From the NCBI GenBank assembly GCA_905221605.1, contig CAJNDS010002701.1, positions 841,489-905,488 on the forward strand: a stretch of DNA of 64,000 nt. The letters are read 5' to 3'. Positions within the stretch are counted from its first letter, which is position 1, and each line of letters opens with the position of its first letter. The DNA comes from Symbiodinium natans. Lineage: Eukaryota; Sar; Dinophyceae; Suessiales; Symbiodiniaceae. Positions 1-7,917 of the stretch are shown piece by piece. Both the position numbers and the translations under genes were made by a program. The notes under the pieces are model-generated. The model worked only from the letters and a program-made list of their open reading frames with translations, made no database searches and was not told the DNA's origin.

Positions 1-435
1 ATGCTATATATACTATATATACTATATATACTATATACACTATATATACTACATGTACTATATATACTTTGTATACTATATATACTAATATGAACTATAT
101 ATATATATACTGAATATATATATATATATATACATACTACTAGATATACTATATATATACTACATATACTACTATATATACATATACACTCTATATACTA
201 TGATACACACACTATATATACTATTCATATATATATATATGCACGTTGTAGAATCTATAGTATGTGCACTATATATATATATATATACTGTATATGTATA
301 TGTATATAATATATCATACATATCTCACGTATACTCTAATATATACTATATATATGACTTATGAACTAAAAACTACACTAGATATACTACATAAATATAT
401 AACACTCTCTCTATATATATATATATAGTCTATAT
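1..435. repeat. AT-rich microsatellite flank
   Basis: Almost pure (TA)n and TATAC-type repeats with no coding potential. It is the left flank of the LTR retrotransposon; the right flank (13568 on) is also (AT)n, so the element appears to have inserted inside one TA microsatellite. The last four bases before the LTR (ATAT) match the four after the other LTR, but in such a repeat this cannot prove a target-site duplication. Confidence 0.9.
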
Positions 436-729
436 TGTGAAGTCGACCAGCACTGGACTTGCACTAAGCCAATGCAATCACAGCCCGGTCACGCTGTTTT
501 GCGACTTCGCGAGTCCAAGCACTTGTGCAGCTACGCCTGAGTGCGTCCGGTCGGACCGCACAGCAACCTAGGAGCTACTGTACGACTCTACCGTGCTCAA
601 AGGCACAAGCTCGGTACTTGAGCCAAAACATTGGCATTGTTACGAATTGCAAAACTACACATGCAAGGGAAAACAACAAGCTGCACTAGCACTAAGCAAG
701 CACTCCATGCATGCTTTGACCTGCTCACA
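436..729 (-). repeat. 3' LTR of the retrotransposon
   Basis: 294 bp direct copy of the repeat at 13278-13567, with the same TGTGA/TCACA ends. It is flanked outside by (TA)n and inside by a purine-rich stretch expected next to a 3' LTR. Confidence 0.93.
617..635 (-). other. Spliced-leader-like sequence in the 3' LTR
   Basis: The minus strand reads GCCA-ATG-TTTTGGCTCAAG. The last 12 bases equal the 3' end of the dinoflagellate spliced leader, and GCCA before a 3-base insertion extends the match. The orientation is that of element transcription. See findings for the alternatives. Confidence 0.55.
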
Positions 730-742
730 TTCGCCCCTCAGC
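730..742 (-). other. Candidate polypurine tract
   Basis: Directly inside the 3' LTR the minus strand reads GAGGGGCGAA then the LTR start. A purine run at this position normally primes plus-strand DNA synthesis in LTR elements; here one C interrupts it. Confidence 0.4.
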
Positions 743-745
743 CGA

Positions 746-1418
746 GGCTTCCGGCTCACCAAGAGCTCATAGTGCGTCAAGCACTTCAGCAACGCGGCAA
801 ATGGGGTAGGGCGAGGGTGTCGCGTGCGACTCTGGTAGAGCCCGCACATCATGAGCATTGGCATGCGGCTTGGGCGGCAGCCCGCACTACCGGACGGACG
901 CACGACGACAGCAACCCTTCACGACCCTAAACCACCCCAAGTCGCGAGCTCTCACCTTTGTGCAGACAGGCGAGGCTCCAGAGTACTGGGCAGGTCTTTG
1001 TGCTGCTAGTGCAAAGCTATGGTACAAATGGTACACTGTACACTACCGGTCCTAAGCTACGGCTACGGCTACTCACCTATCCGGAACTACCCTACGGGCT
1101 ACCAGACTCAGCGAGAGCCGCGCACATGGCTTGTGCCGCAGGCAATGCAGCTCACACGCGCTTCGGCGAGCGCATTGCCGCGACCAGGACACGGTCCGCA
1201 GCACCTGCAAAAGAGCACCCTCAGCACGAGGGGCCACAGGCAGGGCGGAGGAGAAAGGTGCGGGGAATGCAAAATGGGCAGGTTTCCAACCTGCCGCGGC
1301 TTTTCGCCCGCAGTCAAGCAAAAGAAAATGCAAAAGGTTGGCGAAGCAACGTGCCGTGCTGCAACGCCTGCTCTGATAACGCGTGGATGCATACCACGCC
1401 GCGCCAACTGCCCGCAGC
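746..1418 (-). other. 3' untranslated part of the retrotransposon
   Basis: About 670 bp between the last ORF stop and the 3' LTR. Short ORFs exist on both strands but none resembles a known protein. It contains one copy (1179-1200) of the GC-rich motif found through the element. Confidence 0.55.
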
Positions 1419-4400
1419 CTACTCGATAACCTGTGGAGCAGTGTTGGGGGCACGAGTGGCGTTGCCAGCAACGTTGGAGCTACTGGCTCGCTCCAACTGA
1501 GGGCGCCTTGCGACCGCCTCATCGAGGGAGAATGCCTCAGCCGACACCCTCTGGAAATCCTCAATGTAGGACTGCGCGACCGGGTGCGTCTTGGGGACCT
1601 CAAGCCTAAGCCCTGCCTCCGCATTGGCTTTGCTGCTTGTGGTAAAATTGAGGCTCCCAATCAGCACCACCGCGCCATCAGGCCGCAGTAGGCAAAGGGC
1701 CTTGGCATGGTGAAGCCCTTGGATACCGGTACCTACTTTAGCCCCGCGGCCGTCGCGAGCATAGGCGTCGCGCACGGATGAGCCGCAACCCACCTTCACC
1801 TCGGCGCCTGCAGCCGCCAAGCGTTTCAACGCTTGCCACTGCAGCTTGGTGCGGTGGCATTGTCCCATGTCGGCGACAATCCGAACGCCTGCGCCCTTGC
1901 TAAGCGACGCTTCGATTGCCTCGATGCAGGATGGGCAATCTAAGCTGTACGCCCGGATGTAGATCACATCCTCTGCTGCTCCAGACCCAAGCAGCGTTTG
2001 GGCGGCCTGAACGTACGGCCCGCCCGCAAGGAATTCCGCTTCTTTGACTGGAGAACTCCTAGCGGGGACTGGGCCCTTGTTCCTCCGGCTGGGTGTGCGC
2101 GCCACAGTGGCAGTGGCGGCACGTTGCACGAAGCCGGACTGTGCGTGGGCTGCGCTCGCTCCATCTGCTGGGGCCGCGGCCAGGTCACGACCCGCGAGCC
2201 CCTGAAAGCAGGAGAGCCCGCGGCTCTTGGCCGCAAGTTGGGAGAAACATCCTTCACTGTTCCCCAAACCCAACACAACCTTACCCTTAGCCAGGGCTTC
2301 GGAGGCGGTACTCCGAATGGAGTCTGTGAGCGCAGGACCCGCGCCTCGCTGGGCCGCGTGCAAAAACCCTAGGGACCGAGCGGTGTCCATTGCGGCATCG
2401 CAATGCCCGCAACGTCCCTCTGCCAGGTAAGCACGACAGCCACAGGCAGCTGTCTCCTCCTTGAGGTGCACCCAAACTTTATGGGTCACCCCTTTCTTAG
2501 TGCTCGCGACCTCAAACGTCGCTTCAGAGCCAAGGAGTTGAGACAGCCGCGCCTCAGGGGCCGCGGTGTTGCCATGTCGCATATGCGCAATGCGATTGGC
2601 AACGGCACGACTCACGTACCACAGAACAGCGCCGCACAAGATCACTACTACCAGAGTGATGGCTGTTCCGGCGACCCACACGGTCCGCCTGGCCCCATGA
2701 CCGATTTCCTCGACAACGTCGGCCGAAATTGTTGCAACCGCGTGCATGGAGTCCTCGACAACATGCACAGCCCCGCGGTGCAACTGCAAGGCAATCGGCG
2801 CCGACGCTGCAGCCGCCAGGCCCCACCAGCCGTTGATGTTCCCGTTGAGGGCGTGCATCAACCGATTGAGGAGCCCGCGACCCAGGAAAAAGGGGGTCCG
2901 CGGCGGAAGCGGAACACTTGGCGGCGGCCGGGCCGACCCGCACGGGAAGGCTGGGACCCAGCTTGTGCTTGGGCGGGGTTGGAGCGCGGCAACTATGCCC
3001 GCGGCGTAAGCGCCCCAGGCGTACCTGCCCCTCCCCTTGGGCTTGCCCTTGGCATCGGACTTGCCTCTGCCCTTCGGCTTGCCCTGGCCCTTGCCACGGG
3101 CGTCTGCCCAAGCACTCCAAGGGTCGCGGCCCTTGCCGTACGTCGCCTCTTCGCGACGTCGCTTGCCGCCCCTCTTCTTATGTTTGTTTCTAAGAAGAGG
3201 TTGGATGGTTTCTTGGTCCATCGCACGATTGGCCAGAAGGATCTCGTACTCCAGCTCGTCCTGGCTGCTTTCGGAGCCAGAGTCCCTCTCTTCGCCATGC
3301 CGCGGATCAGGGATCCCGCGAGAGACGACCTCTGCCAAACGGAGAGGGGTGCTGCAGCGAAAGCACAGCTGCCTGAATGAAAGGTTCCATTCATAGCAGT
3401 TAGGGCACTGCCACCCTGCTATGCGGAGCGCCTCGCTGATGTGATCATCGCACTCCGCCTTCTCCGCCTGGCGCCGCTCTCGCTTCTTGGCCCGCTCGGC
3501 CGCCTGCGCCTCCTCGGCCGCCTGGAGGGCTTCAGCGAGTTCCTCATCGCTGAGAAGCCTCGCGGCATCCGCCCGCGCTTGTTGTTCTTCAAGCTCTTCG
3601 GCAGAAAACCTCCGCCTCCACTGCTCTGGCGCGGTTTGAGGATCTACCTCCCACCACCCGATGTCGATCCCGTTGATCCATCGGCCGTCGCACGGGGCAC
3701 CCGCATTCGGGCCGCCCGCGTGCGTGGTGAGGCACTGGTCCTCGGTAACCGGGTTGATGGCTTCGCAGAAGAAGCACCGCCAGCTGCCGTAGGGGTAAAA
3801 GCGGCCTTCGACGTAGGCTCGGTTGGCTGGGAGGGCGACATCGTCCGCCTCATCCGCGGTGCCTGCCTCCATCTCAACCGAGACCTCCTCGTCCTTGACA
3901 ACCTCAGCTTCCTCCTCCTGTTCCTCCTTGACCAGGGGCTCTTTTTGCTCCCGGCCAACGTTGAGGTGGGACTCAGTGCGAACCTCGGCGCGCATCAAAA
4001 TGACGTCAAGGCTGTCCGCGGCTGGGTCGCCCGCGAAGAAGGAATCGATCTCCTGGGCATGGAGATCGTCAAGAGGCGTCACCAGGTCTGGCGAGTAATC
4101 CCGCTTGGAACGACGCTCTGCAAGGCGTTGCTGAACGTCGCTCGTCGGCGGCTCGAGGGCCCGCCCGCGCGGAGCGGCCTCCCGCGGAGGTCCCGGCTCG
4201 GCCTCCTCCGTGGGCTCGCTCTTGGGCGTGGACCCTCCACCGCTACTCTCTGGAGCGGGATCCAGCTCGGGGTCATCGCGAAGCCACCCCGGTGGATGAC
4301 TACCACCATAAATGTGGTGCGATCCGTCCTCAAGCTGGATTCGGTCCCCTCTCTTCAGGAGCGGGACCTTCGAGTGATCGTACCCGTTGGCTTTGTGGTA

Positions 4401-4811
4401 CCGAATCACTCGGAGCATGGGCACCTCCCCATACTCACCGTCCTTTCCTCGGCGGAACAACCGTCCCCGCCAGTCTTGACGAAAAGGGTCAAGAGGTGCG
4501 GAGGGGCTGATCCCCAGGTTGGGCGGAAGAGAGGCGCCATGGCAGGCCGCCTGATGCAAGTGGTACTGCACCAGCGACTCAAAGGCCAGCCCGCATCCAG
4601 GAGCTGAGCATCCATAGTGGCCGTCAGCGTTGGGGCGAGGCTGGGGCCGGGGCGGACTGGACGGTCCCGCCTCCTGAAGGCCTGGCGGAACTGCTCGATC
4701 CCGCACCCCCGGGGGCATCCTGACCATCGTCAGACACCTCTTCCCCGTCGGCGCCTTCCCCGGCCGCCCGATTCTCTCCCTCACGGCGCAGAGTTTTGAG
4801 GGATTCCTCAC
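1419..4811 (-). CDS. Zinc-finger, transmembrane and PLD-type nuclease ORF
   Basis: 1130 codons; the real protein likely begins with the preceding frame. In order: a C2H2 finger (~66-90, YGCSAPGCGLAF...H), acidic linkers, two RanBP2-like zinc ribbons (WRCFFCEAINP near 344; WQCPNCYEWN near 468), a Gly/Lys/Arg-rich basic tract near 590 that resembles nucleic-acid-binding gag tails, one strong transmembrane segment (~700-725, TAITLVVVILCGAVLWY), a CGCRAYLAEGRCGHC cluster resembling a SWIM finger (~790), and a C-terminal phospholipase D domain. The last carries H1035-x-K1037 and GSLNFT about 15 residues later, i.e. one HKD motif, as in the Nuc/Zucchini nuclease branch. A membrane-anchored HKD nuclease downstream of pol is unusual; an envelope-like or RNA-processing role is speculation. 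Confidence 0.8.
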   Translation of the reverse strand: MRNPSKLCAVRERIGRPGKAPTGKRCLTMVRMPPGVRDRAVPPGLQEAGPSSPPRPQPRPNADGHYGCSAPGCGLAFESLVQYHLHQAACHGASLPPNLGISPSAPLDPFRQDWRGRLFRRGKDGEYGEVPMLRVIRYHKANGYDHSKVPLLKRGDRIQLEDGSHHIYGGSHPPGWLRDDPELDPAPESSGGGSTPKSEPTEEAEPGPPREAAPRGRALEPPTSDVQQRLAERRSKRDYSPDLVTPLDDLHAQEIDSFFAGDPAADSLDVILMRAEVRTESHLNVGREQKEPLVKEEQEEEAEVVKDEEVSVEMEAGTADEADDVALPANRAYVEGRFYPYGSWRCFFCEAINPVTEDQCLTTHAGGPNAGAPCDGRWINGIDIGWWEVDPQTAPEQWRRRFSAEELEEQQARADAARLLSDEELAEALQAAEEAQAAERAKKRERRQAEKAECDDHISEALRIAGWQCPNCYEWNLSFRQLCFRCSTPLRLAEVVSRGIPDPRHGEERDSGSESSQDELEYEILLANRAMDQETIQPLLRNKHKKRGGKRRREEATYGKGRDPWSAWADARGKGQGKPKGRGKSDAKGKPKGRGRYAWGAYAAGIVAALQPRPSTSWVPAFPCGSARPPPSVPLPPRTPFFLGRGLLNRLMHALNGNINGWWGLAAAASAPIALQLHRGAVHVVEDSMHAVATISADVVEEIGHGARRTVWVAGTAITLVVVILCGAVLWYVSRAVANRIAHMRHGNTAAPEARLSQLLGSEATFEVASTKKGVTHKVWVHLKEETAACGCRAYLAEGRCGHCDAAMDTARSLGFLHAAQRGAGPALTDSIRSTASEALAKGKVVLGLGNSEGCFSQLAAKSRGLSCFQGLAGRDLAAAPADGASAAHAQSGFVQRAATATVARTPSRRNKGPVPARSSPVKEAEFLAGGPYVQAAQTLLGSGAAEDVIYIRAYSLDCPSCIEAIEASLSKGAGVRIVADMGQCHRTKLQWQALKRLAAAGAEVKVGCGSSVRDAYARDGRGAKVGTGIQGLHHAKALCLLRPDGAVVLIGSLNFTTSSKANAEAGLRLEVPKTHPVAQSYIEDFQRVSAEAFSLDEAVARRPQLERASSSNVAGNATRAPNTAPQVIE

Positions 4812-5391
4812 GCTTGGTGATCTTTTCTAGCTTCACCATCGCGGTTCCCGCCACCTCCAGTATCTTCGACTGGAGCTTCTGCGCTCTCAGAAGAGCTTCG
4901 GACCGCGCGAGGTACTCCTTCGCGCTGCTGACCACCGATTGGCCAAGCTCGAGGAATCCTTCCTCTGTGCTCTCGGCCTGGGCCCCACCAGCGGGCTCTT
5001 CGTCCTCCTTCACCTTGACCGCGGCTTGAGGCGCCCGCGTGTCGGGAAGATCCGAGCTGGAACTATCTTCCTCGACACCTTCAGCTTCTTGGGCTGCCTC
5101 TTCCTCGAGCGAGTCTTCGGCCTCGAGGACATTGGGGCCAGGGACGTTGCGCCTAGGGTACACCTTGGGCTTCGCTGGAACGATCGAAGTCTTAGGAGCC
5201 CCTGAAGCACGCCCTTTGGCCTTAGGCGCGGCCTTAGGAGGGGTAACAGGTTGGGCGGCCCCCGCGGCCATGACACGGCCCGCAGGGGCCAGCACAACCG
5301 TCGAGGAGCTCGCCGCGCCACTGCTGGCCGCAGCAGCTTGGGACCGTGCCCAGTTTCGGTCCTCGCCCCAACGGCGGGTGGGGGCCCGCAC
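4624..5391 (-). CDS. Ala-rich acidic linker with coiled coil (continuation of Tpt1 ORF)
   Basis: 255 codons in the frame that follows the Tpt1 domain. An Ala/Pro/Lys-rich part leads to an acidic segment (AEDSLEEEAAQEAEGVEEDS) and then a helix of ~50 residues with heptad-like spacing (from AKEYLARSEALLRAQKLQSK), a good candidate for oligomerisation as in capsid proteins. The frame ends at 4624 but the same composition continues into the zinc-finger ORF after a shift near 4640, so the intact protein was probably continuous from 6154 to 1419. Confidence 0.65.
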   Translation of the reverse strand: MRAPTRRWGEDRNWARSQAAAASSGAASSSTVVLAPAGRVMAAGAAQPVTPPKAAPKAKGRASGAPKTSIVPAKPKVYPRRNVPGPNVLEAEDSLEEEAAQEAEGVEEDSSSSDLPDTRAPQAAVKVKEDEEPAGGAQAESTEEGFLELGQSVVSSAKEYLARSEALLRAQKLQSKILEVAGTAMVKLEKITKREESLKTLRREGENRAAGEGADGEEVSDDGQDAPGGAGSSSSARPSGGGTVQSAPAPASPQR

Positions 5392-6154
5392 TGGTGTCGC
5401 CCAAACTCCTTAGGTCGACATGCTGGATCAACCGATCCACTTCTAACTCAGCAATTAAGACTGAGTAAACAGGCGAGCCTTTGGGGAGTGCCCAGATGCG
5501 GGAGATGCCGGTGGCTCTAATCTGGCCAGTGAGAGCCACCCCATCTGCTCCTGCATAGATAGGCACTCCGGCGTCCCGCAGGACCGCCAACCGGACTTCG
5601 ACTATGCAAGTCGATCCGCGGCGGAACCCGCGTCTCCCGTCCTCCCACTGCGTGGGGCAGTGGCCTAGGACGTAGTGCACCCCGAGGCGGCCTCCCGGCC
5701 CGCCGCCGGGGATCAAGCCATTCTGAATCAGGCTTGGCACGACATGCAGGTCCGTGCCGTGCCACATGGCCGGGCCATACCGATCTATAAGATCGTTGAT
5801 GGCGGTCTCACTTAGACCCTCCATCATGAACCCCATAGGATGGCCGCAATCGGCCGAGTGGCCTTGAAAGGCACGCAAGAAGCCAGCGTGCGAGGTATCC
5901 AACCTCGGTTTCCGCTGGTTGGCGTCGTGCGCGACCGCCTGGTTGTACTGGTTGATGGTGATGCCGAGTTGTTCGATCAACTCATCAACCGGGTAGAGGC
6001 CGCCCGGAGCGAACCGGCCTCTACAACCAGCTTCGCCGTGCCGCATGCATCGGACTAGCATACGCTGCACGTCGTCGATCGTGGGCGGGCCCCTTCGGCC
6101 CTTAGGGCCTGGACTCTTGCTCTTGCCCCTGCCCTTCGACCCTCCTCCACCCAT
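5234..6154 (-). CDS. Tpt1/KptA-like RNA 2'-phosphotransferase domain
   Basis: Chosen start is the Met at 6154 (MGGGGSKGRG), after a non-coding-like stretch. The protein follows the Tpt1/KptA layout: a winged-helix N-lobe with MRHGE (R38-H39) and GGLYPVDELIEQLGI, the FLRAFQGHS signature (R94, H99), WHGT (131-134), a later Arg/His pair in GRLGVHY, and a final ADGVALTGQI strand. Tpt1 enzymes transfer an RNA 2'-phosphate to NAD, in tRNA splicing and in bacteria; the RHG, R..QGHS and HGT positions are the family's hallmark. A frameshift near 5395 appears to link it to the next ORF. A role inside a retroelement is unknown; it might act on RNA ends or ADP-ribosylate nucleic acid. Confidence 0.8.
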   Translation of the reverse strand: MGGGGSKGRGKSKSPGPKGRRGPPTIDDVQRMLVRCMRHGEAGCRGRFAPGGLYPVDELIEQLGITINQYNQAVAHDANQRKPRLDTSHAGFLRAFQGHSADCGHPMGFMMEGLSETAINDLIDRYGPAMWHGTDLHVVPSLIQNGLIPGGGPGGRLGVHYVLGHCPTQWEDGRRGFRRGSTCIVEVRLAVLRDAGVPIYAGADGVALTGQIRATGISRIWALPKGSPVYSVLIAELEVDRLIQHVDLRSLGDTSAGPHPPLGRGPKLGTVPSCCGQQWRGELLDGCAGPCGPCHGRGGRPTCYPS

Positions 6155-6760
6155 CGCGGCACTGAGGCCCGCGGCTTTGCTGGACCTCCGATGGGCGAGG
6201 AAAACCTGACGCGCCCTTGAGCGGCCAGGACACGGCCCGCTGCAAGGGGCCGGTGTGCAGTAGTGGTAGGCAGCCGCTCCCGCGCGGCCAGGGCACGGCC
6301 CGCAGCGGGGCCTTGTGGTTGACCACGAAGGTCCGGGCGACCGATCGGTCGCTCCCGCGCGGTCTGGTAGCGACCCGCAGCGGGGCGCAGTGCACAGGCA
6401 CGAACGCGGGGAGGGACTACCTACCCTAGGCTCTACAACACACTTGAACCGCTGCGGCGGGGGTTTGGGGAGTTTCCTTAAGGTCTGGGCTCTAAGGCTT
6501 CTAAGGCTTCTGCTTCGACCTTGGACCGAACCTCTAGGCCTGCTTGCAAAACACTGGCTGCGAGACAGAGGAACGAAGCTGCACGCGACGAACGACGAAA
6601 AATCCTTCTGCCCGCAGACCGGCGACCTGGGAAACGGCCCGCCCCAAAAACACCCGCCCTGAACACAGAAACACCCGAACAGCCCCAACATCCTGAGCAT
6701 CAGAACGCGCGTGGGGTGATTCTGGTCTGAGCGCGCCGCGTCATGGTTCGCGCGCTTGGT
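6155..6760 (-). other. Non-coding spacer between RT and the Tpt1 ORF
   Basis: The frame is open but the composition is not protein-like, and the Tpt1 domain begins only at the Met at 6154. It holds three copies of a GC-rich hyphenated palindrome (6221-6240, 6283-6306, 6357-6380) that recurs elsewhere in the element. It may be an internal leader or promoter for the second coding block; no direct sign of either is visible. Confidence 0.5.
6221..6380. repeat. Three spaced copies of a GC-rich hyphenated palindrome
   Basis: Copies at 6221-6240, 6283-6306 and 6357-6380 share a GCGGCC-A/T-GG-n-CACGGCCCGC core that can fold on itself. Related copies lie at 1179-1200, 2174-2196, 5263-5288, 12081-12104 and 13181-13200, some in coding and some in non-coding parts of the same retrotransposon. 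Confidence 0.65.
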
Positions 6761-6780
6761 GTTGTGCGCACCGCGAACGC

Positions 6781-7917
6781 CTAAGGCTTCAAGAGCAGAC
6801 GACGCGCTCTGCGGAGCCGCGACTGCCCCCTTGGCGCACGCTTCGCGCACTCGGCTTGGGCATCAGTGAAAAACTGCCCATCAATGACCCTACCAGTCCT
6901 AACGGTAAGATCATCCACGTAGGCTATCCACTCCTTAGTATACTTAAGGCGCCTACCTCTGCCGGGGGCATAGGCCCTATCAACCACAAAGTTGAAATCA
7001 TCTGGGCCGTTAATCGGGCCAAAGGTGAGGCCGACAGGGAGATATTTCCCTGATCTTGCCACAATGGCCAACACCTCGCGAGCACGCTTGGTGTTCCTAA
7101 TTTGATTAAACCCACTAACCGCATCCACGAAGGTATACCAAACCGAACCTACTGCGGCGGCGAGCACATCGCTACCCCGCCGACAATAGTACGTGGAGCG
7201 CTTAATTCGGGCATTCACACGGCGGTAGTCAACCACCAAGCGTCGCTTCCTATGCCGCTTGTAGCTGGGCATTTCCTTGGTCGGAAACGGCGCAGATCCC
7301 CAAGCCGAGCTGCCGCGGATCAACTGACCCCGCGTGCATTCTTCTTCAAGCTTGTCGTCGACCCATTGCGCGGACTCGCCCCTCAGACTGTGAGGTTGGG
7401 ACGAGACCGGCGGCCCGGTGGGGATGCAGTCATGGGGGAACTTCCTGACCGTGGTCCTGGTGGTGTCCTCCACCCAGAACCCAGCGGCCTTTCGCCGTAT
7501 GACCTCCCTGACGGCTGCGATGTCAGCATCGGTCAGCCCTGGTCTGGTTGGTCCAGGCTCGATCTTCAATCCCGACCATACGAGGTCTCTATAGGCCTCG
7601 GTGCGCCTAGGATCCTCCGCGACCTTCTCGCCTGCAAGAGCATAGACCTCAAGGTCAGCCCGGACGGAATCCCAGTCCTTGGCGTCCGCCTTGGTCCGCC
7701 AAAATGCTTCCTTCTCAGCGGCATACTTATCCACCTCCTTATCCAGCTCCGCACGCTCTGCTGGCGTGAGGTCCTCTCCCGAGCGCACGTCCGGGAGGGG
7801 AACGACTGGAGAGGGCTGTGGCGCAGCCGCGGCGCTATCAGCACCCGCAGTGGCTGGAAAGCTTTCAACTGCAGCGGTGCAAAGCTCTTCTGCGCCCGTC
7901 GGCTTGCGCGCGCCCAA
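6781..7917 (-). CDS. Reverse transcriptase (Ty3 type), fingers-palm
   Basis: 378 codons. A ~130-residue acidic linker precedes the domain. Visible motifs: CIPTGPPVSSQPHSLRGE and WVDDKLEEE (Ty3 entry region), RRLVVDYRRVN, the motif A aspartate in FVDAVSGFNQI, motif B FGPINGPDDFNFVVD, and the catalytic YVDD at ~333-336. The protein ends ~40 residues after YVDD; the next codons continue in the neighbouring frame (to ~6760) as a thumb-like helix and then lose coding character. The connection and RNase H that should follow are instead found at 12735, the other end of the internal region. Confidence 0.88.
   Translation of the reverse strand: MGARKPTGAEELCTAAVESFPATAGADSAAAAPQPSPVVPLPDVRSGEDLTPAERAELDKEVDKYAAEKEAFWRTKADAKDWDSVRADLEVYALAGEKVAEDPRRTEAYRDLVWSGLKIEPGPTRPGLTDADIAAVREVIRRKAAGFWVEDTTRTTVRKFPHDCIPTGPPVSSQPHSLRGESAQWVDDKLEEECTRGQLIRGSSAWGSAPFPTKEMPSYKRHRKRRLVVDYRRVNARIKRSTYYCRRGSDVLAAAVGSVWYTFVDAVSGFNQIRNTKRAREVLAIVARSGKYLPVGLTFGPINGPDDFNFVVDRAYAPGRGRRLKYTKEWIAYVDDLTVRTGRVIDGQFFTDAQAECAKRAPRGQSRLRRARRLLLKP

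Noticed and set aside
2403-4607. Long plus-strand ORFs (325 and 388 codons)
   Set aside because: They are antisense to the zinc-finger/PLD ORF, have no recognisable domain and arise from high GC content.
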